DNA from: an aff. Roholtiella sp. LEGE 12411
GTDB taxonomy: Bacteria; Cyanobacteriota; Cyanobacteriia; Cyanobacteriales; Nostocaceae
Length of the DNA stretch: 64,000 nt
NCBI RefSeq assembly: GCF_015206995.1
Contig: NZ_JADEXR010000008.1
Coordinates: 1 to 64,000 of the forward strand
Reading direction: 5' to 3'
Part shown: in pieces, positions 37,326 to 45,329 of the stretch
Layout: each line of letters opens with the position of its first letter
Position numbering within the stretch: the stretch's first letter is position 1
Position numbers and translations under genes: made by a program
Notes under the pieces: model-generated
The model's database searches: none
What the model was told of the DNA's origin: nothing
Seen by the model: the letters and a program-made list of their open reading frames with translations, nothing else

Positions 37326-38210
37326 ATGCACAAGAGTACCCCTATGGTAACCTGTAACTATAAGAATATCGATGGACTAAGCATCTTCTACCGTGAAGCT
37401 GGACCGAAGGACGCCCCTGCAGTGATGCTGCTACACGGTTTTCCTACCTCCTCGCATATGTACCGTAACCTAATCCCATTGCTTTGTGATCGCTACCGCT
37501 TGGTGGCACCTGATCTGCCGGGGTTCGGCTTCTCGGATGCGCCTGACCATACACAGTTCGCATACACATTTGATCACCTGACTGAGATAATAGACCGTTT
37601 CACTATGGCTGTGGGGTTAGACCGCTATGCTCTTTATGTCTTCGACTATGGGGCCCCAATCGGCTTTCGGCTAGCGAACGCTCATCCTGAGCGAATCACT
37701 GCTTTGATTTCACAGAACGGCAACGCATATGAAGAGGGATTAAGCGAGGGCTGGAACCCAATCCAACGCTACTGGCAAGACCCAACACTTGAAAACCGAA
37801 TGGCACTACGCGACTTCCTCAAGCCTGACACGACCAAATTTCAGTATACCCACGGTGTTGCAGATGCAACGCTGGTTGCTCCTGAATCTTATACCCTTGA
37901 CCAAGCACTTTTGGATAGGTCGGGTAACGATGAGATCCAGCTGGACTTATTCCTGGACTACCAGAGCAACCTTGCGCTCTACCCAAAATTTCAGGAGTAT
38001 TTCCGCACTCACCGTCCACCCATCCTCGCCGTTTGGGGCAAGAACGACCCGTTCTTTTTACCCGCAGGTGCCAAGGCCTTCACGCGCGATAACCCGGCAA
38101 CAGAGGTGCGCTTTTACGACACCGGACACTTCGCACTCGAAACACATGTAAAAGAGGTTGCATCTGCGATTCGTGACTTCTTTGACTACAAAGTTTTTAT
38201 GATGCGCTGA
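37326..38210 (+). CDS. Alpha/beta hydrolase (epoxide hydrolase/haloalkane dehalogenase-like)
   Basis: 294 aa. Oxyanion motif HGFPTSSHMYRN (37-48), nucleophile elbow YVFDYGAPIG with Asp (D107) as nucleophile, and catalytic His H268 in DTGHFALE. An Asp nucleophile points to epoxide hydrolase or dehalogenase, not esterase. The coding sequence is clearly more GC-rich than the surrounding chromosome, suggesting recent transfer. A SnoaL-like gene follows 56 bp downstream, probably one operon. Substrate unknown. Confidence 0.9.
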   Translation: MHKSTPMVTCNYKNIDGLSIFYREAGPKDAPAVMLLHGFPTSSHMYRNLIPLLCDRYRLVAPDLPGFGFSDAPDHTQFAYTFDHLTEIIDRFTMAVGLDRYALYVFDYGAPIGFRLANAHPERITALISQNGNAYEEGLSEGWNPIQRYWQDPTLENRMALRDFLKPDTTKFQYTHGVADATLVAPESYTLDQALLDRSGNDEIQLDLFLDYQSNLALYPKFQEYFRTHRPPILAVWGKNDPFFLPAGAKAFTRDNPATEVRFYDTGHFALETHVKEVASAIRDFFDYKVFMMR

Positions 38211-38266
38211 CTTCATTCTACTCTCGTATCCGCATTTTCTAACCTCAATGAACAGGAGAAAGTTGA

Positions 38267-38659
38267 ATGAATGCACCCCTAAATTTAGTAAAGGCCTTTT
38301 ACACGCGCCTCGCATCTGGCGATCTTGATAGTGCCCTCAGTTTACTTGCAGATGATGTTGAGTGGATCGCTGTCGAGGGTTTTCCTACTGGTGGTTCATA
38401 CCATAGCCCTCAGTCCGTCCGTAATGGCGTATTTGCTCGTCTCGCTGCTGATTGGACAGAATTTGTCGTGGTGCCTGAACGGTTCATTCCGGCAGACGCA
38501 ACGGTTGTAGTTATTGGGCGCTACATGGGCGTGTACCAAGGGAGTAGCCGACACCTAAATGCAGTATTTGCACACGTTTGGGAGGGTACAGATGAAAGGC
38601 TGTCCCGGTTCTTGCAAATATCAGATACAGCGTTAGTGCGTGATGCCATGTGTCCTTAA
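38267..38659 (+). CDS. SnoaL-like/NTF2-fold protein
   Basis: 130 aa. Starts MNAPLNLVKAFYTRLASGD and continues LLADDVEWIAVEGFPTGGSY, the NTF2-like (SnoaL) pattern of ketosteroid-isomerase relatives. The strong ribosome site AGGAGAAAG precedes the ATG at good spacing. Probably co-transcribed with the upstream hydrolase. May isomerise or dehydrate a small ligand or act as a binding partner; unknown. Confidence 0.82.
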   Translation: MNAPLNLVKAFYTRLASGDLDSALSLLADDVEWIAVEGFPTGGSYHSPQSVRNGVFARLAADWTEFVVVPERFIPADATVVVIGRYMGVYQGSSRHLNAVFAHVWEGTDERLSRFLQISDTALVRDAMCP

Positions 38660-38779
38660 AGTTTTGCTGGTCAATGCCCAGTAAACCAGTTTGAAATATG
38701 ATTAATGCACAAAAAGACCAGAGCGGCAAAGCTTGCTAGAGGGGGTCACATCTGTTAAATCCCACATTCCGCAGGTCTA

Positions 38780-38951
38780 TTAGGTCAACAGATAATATTT
38801 TCGGCAACGAGCACCGAGAAACTGAAGAATCCAACGTCGTTCATCGGTAAGATTAGCAATCTGTTTAACGCCGATGATCGTTAACAGATAAATCAACATG
38901 AAATACTGAAATACCCAACGTAGAGTGGGAGTGTGAGTCGGCTTACCCCAC
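38780..38951 (-). pseudogene. Transposase C-terminal remnant (IS1634/ISAs1-like)
   Basis: The minus strand reads WGKPTHTPTLRWVFQYFM then IGVKQIANLTDERRWILQFL and ends ...KYYLLT with a stop at 38782-38780. An in-frame stop lies directly before WGKP, and no N-terminal part is seen upstream. This is the tail of an IS4-superfamily transposase (IS1634 type by memory of the PTLRWVFQ motif). Confidence 0.75.
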
Positions 38952-39089
38952 TAGACTCCAATAGCGAAATTCAGTTCTCATCACCACCTGATTGGAACCA
39001 AGCTGTATAAATTGCACTTGAATCTATTTTCCCTCAAATAATTGTGTCTTTTTTTACTTGAGATTGAACGATTAATTTTTCTTACACAT

Positions 39090-39156
39090 AAGCTAAAACA
39101 CATTTAAATTGCACAATAATTCATGAGGGCTGTCCTTTATCATTTGTCATTAGTCA
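39090..39156. repeat. Dispersed repeat, copy 2
   Basis: Begins AAGCTAAAACACATTTAAAT, diverged from the copy at 28211-28276. Lies in a region of nearly 800 bp (38952-39745) where I see no gene. Confidence 0.55.
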
Positions 39157-39745
39157 AAAGTATTTACAAAGGAAAGATTACAAATGATTAATGACGATCT
39201 TAGCCAGTGAGTGTGCAACTTGAACGCAGATTAGCTTCGTTGTGGTTTTACATTCAGATTTTCAGGTGAAAGATGTGAGTAGATTAATAAACCATAACTA
39301 AGACAATTTAAACATAGCTTTAGCCATTCTTAATCTGCTTTTGAGCGAAAGACTGTATAGTGTCAAAAATAGACAAGTTATTTTTCCTGAACTCTAATCT
39401 AGAAGAAGTTAAGACAAAGCCTCAAGAAATGGGCTAATAAATTCACAAATTTAATACTTTTACTAATTCCCAAATCAATAATAGTAATAACGTGTACACA
39501 TGCAATTTAGTAAAAGAAGGCAATCGTTATCTTCATATTGCTGTTGTATAACCAAACCCTATTATTAAACTATTTGAGCATTAGTGAGAGAGAGAACAGC
39601 ATTTTTTTCCTGAAGTTTAAACATCATGGATGACACGAACGCATCATGATTTTTATCGCTAATAATTTCTTTATTGCAAAACATGTAGAAGTCAATAATT
39701 AGAGTTTATGCTCTAATCAAAAGTAATAAAGGAAAGGTAAAACTT

Positions 39746-41545
39746 TTGAAACTACCTTGGAGCAGTATTTACGTGGTGAAGAGATTTAATTCCAAGATTT
39801 TCCTGGTGGTGGCGATCGCAGCTACAGTCAGCAGCTTGAGTGCTTCTGTAGTTCTAGGTGATGTGTTAGTGAGCAGTTTGGCAACAAATGAAGTATTGCG
39901 ATTTGATGAAACGACAGGACAATTTATTGGTGCATTTGCAACTAAAGGTAGCGGTGGTCTAAATTCTCCCTTCGGTTCGAGGTATGGACCAGATGGCAAC
40001 TTCTACGTTAGTAGTTTTAATACCGGCCAAGTGCTTCGCTACAACGGTATAACTGGACAATTCATCGATGCATTTGTACCAGCGCGTAGTGGTGGACTGA
40101 CTAATCCTAGAGCGGTAACCTTTGGTCCTGATGGGAATGGCTATGTTGGTGACGCAGCTACTAACAGCATTCTGCGTTACAACGGTAAAACTGGGGAATT
40201 CATTGATACATTTATAGCACCAGGTAGTGGTGGTCTATCTGATCCTTTCATCATAAATTTTGGGCCTGATGGTAACATATATGTCGCCAGTTCAGGCACT
40301 AACAGTGTCTTGCGTTACAACAGGAAAACTGGAAAGTTTATTGATGCCTTTATCCCTTCCGGCAGCGGCGGATTGAAAGCACCTGTGGGTATAGCATTAG
40401 GGTCTGATAACAACTTTTATGTCTCCAGTTCAGGCACTAGCAGTGTTCTACGGTATAACGGTAAAACTGGAAAGTTTATTGATGCCTTTATCCCCTCCGG
40501 CAGCGGCGGATTGAAAAACCCTAGAGCAGTAGAATTTGGCGGTCCAAATAATGATCTGTTCGTTGGCAGTCTTGATACTAACTCTGTCCTACGTTATGAT
40601 GGCAGAGATGGATCTTTTCTAGGTGTGTTTGCTTCTAACGCTACTAGTAGCTTGACTAACCCTAGAGGTATTACTTTTACTCCTTCAATCAATGGTGTTG
40701 GTGCGGGCGCTACAACCCCCTTAAATAACAAATTCTTCAGAGAGCGTGGTGCTAGCTTTACTGTGAACGGTAGTGGTACAGGCCGTGCTGCTTTCAAAGC
40801 TGGAACGGCCGATTTGGGATCTGGTTCGGTTAATATAGACTTTGTGTCAACTGCGGTAGCTCCCAACCAATCTATCTCTGACTTTTACCCTGATAGCAAA
40901 GAGGTAGTACGTATAAACAATCTTGACTTCGCTGTCGGATTTCCTTACAACGTCCCTGGTTTCAAGGGTAAGCTTAATTCAAAGCAAGTTTGTGGTCTCA
41001 TTAGTGGTACTATCTCTAATTGGAGTGAAGTAGGTGGTCCCAATCTACCTGTTAAACGCGTTTATCCTGGAGATCCTAGCGGTCTTAGCATTACTATTAA
41101 TAACGGATTCACTAAGCCAGTCTGTAAGTTCTCCTTGGTAGATAGTAGTGGAAACGTTGTTCTCCTCAATCCTAATCCAGCAAATGACATTGCTATTGCA
41201 CCTCCTAATCCCATTGTTTTTAACTCTGATAATCTAAAGGGTTTTGCTGGAGGTATCGTTAGTAAAGTTGCAAGTACCCCAGGGGCAGTTGGCTATGCTG
41301 AAGATGTTATAGCTAAAAATGCAGGGCTTCCACTTATTACCAAGGCTAGGTCAAGAAAGCCGTTTTCTGTATCTGCTCAGAATTATATTGTTTTTCGTAC
41401 TTCTTACTCCACTCGGACACAAGCAGATCATGCCAGAGTAGTGTGTTTGTACATTTCAGATTCTAGTAAAGATTACGCACAAAGTATTGGTTATCTTCCG
41501 CCATCTGGATCTTCAGATAGCTGTGATAATATCCAAAAATTATGA
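39746..41545 (+). CDS. Secreted beta-propeller (NHL/Vgb-like)-PstS-like fusion protein
   Basis: 599 aa. TTG start at 39746 with AGGAAAGG 8 bp upstream; a GTG at 39776 is the alternative. A signal peptide follows (KIFLVVAIAATVSSLSASVV). Residues about 40-315 hold six or so 46-residue propeller blades (NSVLRYNGKTGKFIDAFI, GSGGL). Residues about 318-599 resemble the phosphate-binding protein PstS (GAGATTPL, GSGTGRAAF, KQVCGLISGTISNWSEVGG). Blades 4 and 5 are near-identical at DNA level. Probably secreted or surface-bound; ligand unknown. Followed by the haloperoxidase gene. Confidence 0.82.
   Translation: MKLPWSSIYVVKRFNSKIFLVVAIAATVSSLSASVVLGDVLVSSLATNEVLRFDETTGQFIGAFATKGSGGLNSPFGSRYGPDGNFYVSSFNTGQVLRYNGITGQFIDAFVPARSGGLTNPRAVTFGPDGNGYVGDAATNSILRYNGKTGEFIDTFIAPGSGGLSDPFIINFGPDGNIYVASSGTNSVLRYNRKTGKFIDAFIPSGSGGLKAPVGIALGSDNNFYVSSSGTSSVLRYNGKTGKFIDAFIPSGSGGLKNPRAVEFGGPNNDLFVGSLDTNSVLRYDGRDGSFLGVFASNATSSLTNPRGITFTPSINGVGAGATTPLNNKFFRERGASFTVNGSGTGRAAFKAGTADLGSGSVNIDFVSTAVAPNQSISDFYPDSKEVVRINNLDFAVGFPYNVPGFKGKLNSKQVCGLISGTISNWSEVGGPNLPVKRVYPGDPSGLSITINNGFTKPVCKFSLVDSSGNVVLLNPNPANDIAIAPPNPIVFNSDNLKGFAGGIVSKVASTPGAVGYAEDVIAKNAGLPLITKARSRKPFSVSAQNYIVFRTSYSTRTQADHARVVCLYISDSSKDYAQSIGYLPPSGSSDSCDNIQKL
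40325..40521 (+). repeat. Recent 138-bp duplication of a propeller blade
   Basis: The stretch starting AAAACTGGAAAGTTTATTGA at 40325 recurs at 40463 with nearly no change over about 60 bp, offset 138 bp (46 codons, one blade). Indicates blade amplification by slippage or recombination. Confidence 0.8.
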
Positions 41546-41736
41546 TCACGGCAGATGATATTTACTAAATGAGGGTAATAGAGAGTTGATATTCAGCCCT
41601 GTGTAAAAGCCTTACTAACCAATAGTGCTAGTGGAGAAAAGCAATAAAGCTCACAAATGCTAGTAAATATGAAACTGTAACTGGCAGCAATACTCATCAA
41701 TACAACTAATACCTGGTTGCAGTCACATATACAACT

Positions 41737-41788
41737 TGTCATCCTGAACTACGCTAACACTATCTTGCGGGGTATGTTCAGAATGACA
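41737..41788. repeat. Imperfect inverted repeat upstream of the haloperoxidase
   Basis: TGTCATCCTGAAC (41737-41749) pairs with GTTCAGAATGACA (41776-41788) with one mismatch. Possibly an interspersed hairpin element, possibly a terminator-like structure for the upstream gene. The rest of the 324-bp gap shows nothing else. Confidence 0.5.
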
Positions 41789-41869
41789 TCTTTAAACGCA
41801 GCTTGGTATGAATTCATCTTTTCCTCTGGATAGAGTGGTAAAAAAGATTAATTAAGGGAGCAGAGATTT

Positions 41870-43705
41870 ATGTTACGAAATCAAGCAGATCTCGATATTA
41901 AGTTCGATAGTGTGTCTCAAGCACCTACAATGCTTCCTGATAAACAGGGGAAAGTAAGCCTTGTTATTACTAATGAAGGTAAAGCAAAGTATCGCAGACA
42001 TTCATTAAATCTCAACATCTATGCATCACCAGACGCAATCCTTGATAAAAGTCCTCTCAACACCCCTAAAAACCTTACTAAACTCTCAAATGGTTCATTC
42101 ACGTCTAAAGATCCTCTAGAGGGTACAGATGAGCTATTGGGTACTCTACGCATCCCAAATATTAAATTGAAACCGGGTCAGTCTCAAAAAGTTACCGCAG
42201 ACTTTACTAGCCCGGATTTGCGTAATCCAAGTGTTGTGGCACCGGGAGCCTACTATCTGATAGCCGAGATTGACCCAAACACTCTCTCTTCTAAGACTAC
42301 TGACAAGGGACTTCCAGCCAGTCAATTCATTTCTACTGGTGATCCTGTTATTGTTTGGAATGCAACAACTTTGAATGCCACAATAGCTGCGGGAAAGGTT
42401 TTGCGTGATGAAGATGGTACGATTATAAAACGTCAGATTGGAACTGGACCTACATTAGTTTCACGTAATCAAGCGATTGTTCATGCAGCAATCTATGATG
42501 CCGTTAACGCAATTTCCCGAAGTCATAAGTCTCTTTATGTGAACTTTGATGCTTCCGACCCCCGGGTTGTAAATGCATCCCCTGAAGCTGCAGTTGCGGG
42601 AGCCGCTTATACAGCGCTGGTCAATTTATATCCCGATCAAAAAGCTACATTCGATGAACAACTGAGCAGGTCTTTAGCGCAGATATCGGATGGTACAGCA
42701 GAAGACAAGGGTGTTGCTTTAGGAACAATTGTTGCTAAGCAAATACTAGAATTACGAAGTAATGACGGTTCTGCTGAAGCAGGACAAATACCTTATAAAG
42801 AAGGATCTAACCCAGGTGAATGGCGATTAACTCCCCCGGATTTTGGAAAACCAGTATCGCCAGGGTGGGGTCTAGTTACTCCTTTTTCACATGATATACC
42901 TGATCGTCAAGTAGGAGATGATCCGATTCCTCGCCTGCAACAATTCAACCTGACTGGCCCTGTAAAGTTTGGTAGCAAACAGTTCGTGGACGAGACAAAT
43001 TTTGTTCGACAACATGGCGGTCTTGAGAATACTAACACTACTAAAATTGTTCGCACTGCCGACCAAACGGAATCTGCTTTATTCTGGTCTCTTGATCGCC
43101 CGGACACTTTTAAACCTGCGGGTCAGTGGAACGAGTTTGCACAAGAACTCGCCTTGGAGAAGGGTAATACGTTAGAGGAAAATGCCCTCTTGTTTGCCCA
43201 ACTGAACATTGCGGAAGCTGATGCAGCCATCCTTACATGGGATGCCAAGTACACGTACAATCAATTGCGACCAATTACCTCAATCCGGCAAGAATTACCA
43301 GTAGATCAGTCAAACGCAGTTCAAGATCCTGACTGGAAACCGCTGTTAGTGAATTTAAAGCCTGAAGAATACGGTGATTTTCCCTTAACTCCAGCGTTTC
43401 CAGACTACTACTCAGGACATGCTGGATATGGTAATGCAGCAGGTCAAGTTTTGATTAACTTCTTCGGTAACAACACACCTTTAACCCTCGTTTCGCAAGA
43501 TTTACCCGGTGTGTCTCGCTCATACAATACTATTATGGAGGCCATAGAGGATAATGCCGCAAGCCGGATCTATGGTGGAGTTCATGTTCCGTCGTCTACA
43601 ATCACCCAGATACCAACATTAGGTAGTGTAGATCCGAACCTGGCCATTAATCCCAGCGTTTTTTTAGGTGGTCAAGTAGCAGACTTAGTGAGCAGTATGT
43701 TCTAG
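41870..43705 (+). CDS. Vanadium-dependent haloperoxidase with CARDB-like N-domain
   Basis: 611 aa. Vanadate site complete and correctly spaced: K460 and R467 (KYTYNQLRP), S515-G516-H517 (YYSGHAGYG), R566 and H572 (SRIYGGVH). The K-R gap (7) and R-H gap (6) equal those of the fungal chloroperoxidase. Residues about 1-125 form an Ig-like CARDB-type domain (VSLVITNEGKAKYRRHSLNL), rarely joined to this family. No signal peptide is evident. Oxidises halides with H2O2. AAGGGAG precedes the ATG. A MITE is inserted at the stop codon. Confidence 0.93.
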   Translation: MLRNQADLDIKFDSVSQAPTMLPDKQGKVSLVITNEGKAKYRRHSLNLNIYASPDAILDKSPLNTPKNLTKLSNGSFTSKDPLEGTDELLGTLRIPNIKLKPGQSQKVTADFTSPDLRNPSVVAPGAYYLIAEIDPNTLSSKTTDKGLPASQFISTGDPVIVWNATTLNATIAAGKVLRDEDGTIIKRQIGTGPTLVSRNQAIVHAAIYDAVNAISRSHKSLYVNFDASDPRVVNASPEAAVAGAAYTALVNLYPDQKATFDEQLSRSLAQISDGTAEDKGVALGTIVAKQILELRSNDGSAEAGQIPYKEGSNPGEWRLTPPDFGKPVSPGWGLVTPFSHDIPDRQVGDDPIPRLQQFNLTGPVKFGSKQFVDETNFVRQHGGLENTNTTKIVRTADQTESALFWSLDRPDTFKPAGQWNEFAQELALEKGNTLEENALLFAQLNIAEADAAILTWDAKYTYNQLRPITSIRQELPVDQSNAVQDPDWKPLLVNLKPEEYGDFPLTPAFPDYYSGHAGYGNAAGQVLINFFGNNTPLTLVSQDLPGVSRSYNTIMEAIEDNAASRIYGGVHVPSSTITQIPTLGSVDPNLAINPSVFLGGQVADLVSSMF

Positions 43706-43706
43706 T

Positions 43707-43834
43707 GTGGCTTTGTTGCATGAATACCTCAAATCCTTGCACAGCAATAATCGTTAATTATACACCCTTATTGAGAAAGCCTTGTATTGCAAGAGTTTTG
43801 AACGAAAGTCGGACTAATTATGCAACAAAGCCTC
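43707..43834. mobile_element. 128-bp MITE inserted at the haloperoxidase stop codon
   Basis: Inverted ends of 15 bp with one mismatch: GTGGCTTTGTTGCAT (43707-43721) and ATGCAACAAAGCCTC (43820-43834). Flanked by CTAGT on both sides (43702-43706 and 43835-43839), fitting the YTAR-type target duplication of IS5 elements. The left CTAGT contains the TAG stop of the haloperoxidase gene. No coding content. Confidence 0.8.
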
Positions 43835-43849
43835 CTAGTATAGCAAACC

Positions 43850-44145
43850 GAGAGTTTAAGAGGGTGGTTGAAAAGTCCAATAGGTTGTAAAAAAGCTCTC
43901 TCAGTATACGCTGTAAATAGATAGTGGACAGCACCGAGAGAGCAACATAAAGCATACCCCAGCAATCTGATCCTCGCTCAATATGAATTTCTGACTTGAT
44001 GATTCCAGAACCAAAACCCGGTGGTGCAAGCGTGAAGTTGATATATGGGAAGTCTTGAACGCAATTTTCTATGTCCTGGTAGAAGGAGTTAGATGGCGAT
44101 CGCTCTTGGTTAGGACAAGTCTGCTATGGATAGCTATGACACACC
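43850..44145 (+). pseudogene. Decayed IS5-family transposase, N-terminal part
   Basis: Starts with the IS-end-like GAGAGTTTAAGAGGGTGG (43850). Pieces of one transposase appear in three frames: AYPSNLILAQYEFL from 43952, then LMIPEPKPGGA from 43996, then REVDIWEVLNAIFYVLVEGV from 44031 through RWRSL. At least two single-base frameshifts, and the catalytic part is missing. Confidence 0.8.
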
Positions 44146-44317
44146 CGCTCTCTTATGACTTGCTATGTCCTAAGCTATTTAATCACTGCATATCGCCGAC
44201 TGATTCTTTCTCTAACTGCTTACCTCATAGCTCTTTCTAGTAATTTTGAATCAGAATATTGCGTAAAAAGATTCGTGAAACTCAATAAGTTCAATCTAAA
44301 TCATAGAGGGTATGAAG

Positions 44318-45313
44318 ATGGTAGAACTAACAACAATTGAAAAGTTATCGAGTAAAGCCTCTTTTACAGAATTGTTTCAAGCGGGAGATTTGGAGAATCT
44401 CATCTGGGAAGTAAAGTTATTTGCCCATAAAGCATTCAAGAACAAGAATAGTGCAGATTGGAGAGAGCTTCAGTTCATGCTATTCGAGATGAATTTATAT
44501 CTAATGCAGAATGGTTATGGACTAGGTACATCGCGTTCACTGAAAGAATGGGTAATACGTGATACCATTGAACGGGTCGAGAAACAATACCAGTTGCAAG
44601 AGCAAATCTCCAGCGAACCCAATAATGATGCAGCAGCCTTCATATCATGGCTAAAAGAGCGCATTAGCACTCATAGAGTCAACCATCATCCTTTATTTGT
44701 CCTGTTTGACAACGACGATTTGAGTGCCGAGGAAGTACGTTACTTTCTATCAAATTATCGGGTTAATATGCAACGATTTCATCTGCATGTTGCTGCTTAC
44801 AGTCTAATTGTGCCATTTGAGATGCGAGAAGAGCTTTACCACAACTTGTATGATGAGTTTGGTCAGGGTGATTTTTCCCAGGCACACCCGAATCTGTTTG
44901 AGCCACTCATGAATTACTTTGGTGGCGCACGTGAAGAGGACATTAACCCGGAAACTTGTCACTTATTAAATACCAAAATTAGTTTGTGCTGGTTTGCAGA
45001 CGGATTACATTACGGTATTGGTGGCATGGGTGCTTTAGAGTTGGCAATTCCACTACAGCAACGCCATATTTTAGCACATTTGCGTAGGCGCGGATTAAAC
45101 GAAGAAATGGTGAAGTTTTTTGTTGTACACTGCGAACTTGATGAAGACCACGGTGAAGGGTGGTTCAATGCCGGATTACCATACATACGCACAGATGAAG
45201 ACCTTCAGAAAATTTTCGACAGTGCAATGCGGATGTTAGAAGCTAGAGCTGGGGTGTATGACGGTATTCTCAGAGGCATTCTTTCACGGCGGATGGAAAG
45301 ACAAGCTAGGTAA
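44318..45313 (+). CDS. Heme-oxygenase-fold iron-containing oxidase (HDO type)
   Basis: 331 aa from the ATG at 44318, which has GAGGG 7 bp upstream; the ATG at 44312 is too close. TenA/heme-oxygenase-like helical fold of the iron-containing redox enzymes (relatives: UndA, BesC, SznF core). Possible metal ligands, numbered from 44312: E174xxH177 (ELYHNLYDEFG), H192, E243 and the HxExDxxH run H273-H280 (HCELDEDHGEGW). Such enzymes cut or oxidise fatty acids, amino acids or N-groups with O2. First gene of a four-gene operon; the ligase starts 17 bp later. Substrate unknown. Confidence 0.82.
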   Translation: MVELTTIEKLSSKASFTELFQAGDLENLIWEVKLFAHKAFKNKNSADWRELQFMLFEMNLYLMQNGYGLGTSRSLKEWVIRDTIERVEKQYQLQEQISSEPNNDAAAFISWLKERISTHRVNHHPLFVLFDNDDLSAEEVRYFLSNYRVNMQRFHLHVAAYSLIVPFEMREELYHNLYDEFGQGDFSQAHPNLFEPLMNYFGGAREEDINPETCHLLNTKISLCWFADGLHYGIGGMGALELAIPLQQRHILAHLRRRGLNEEMVKFFVVHCELDEDHGEGWFNAGLPYIRTDEDLQKIFDSAMRMLEARAGVYDGILRGILSRRMERQAR

Positions 45314-45329
45314 TATTGAGGTACAGCAA

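Noticed and set aside
40594-40866. 90-aa antisense frame inside the propeller-PstS gene
   Set aside because: Shadow of the real gene; no ribosome site or motif.
44055-44240. Small frame before the HDO gene
   Set aside because: Its first part is the transposase remnant; the rest has no similarity. Treated as part of the pseudogene region.
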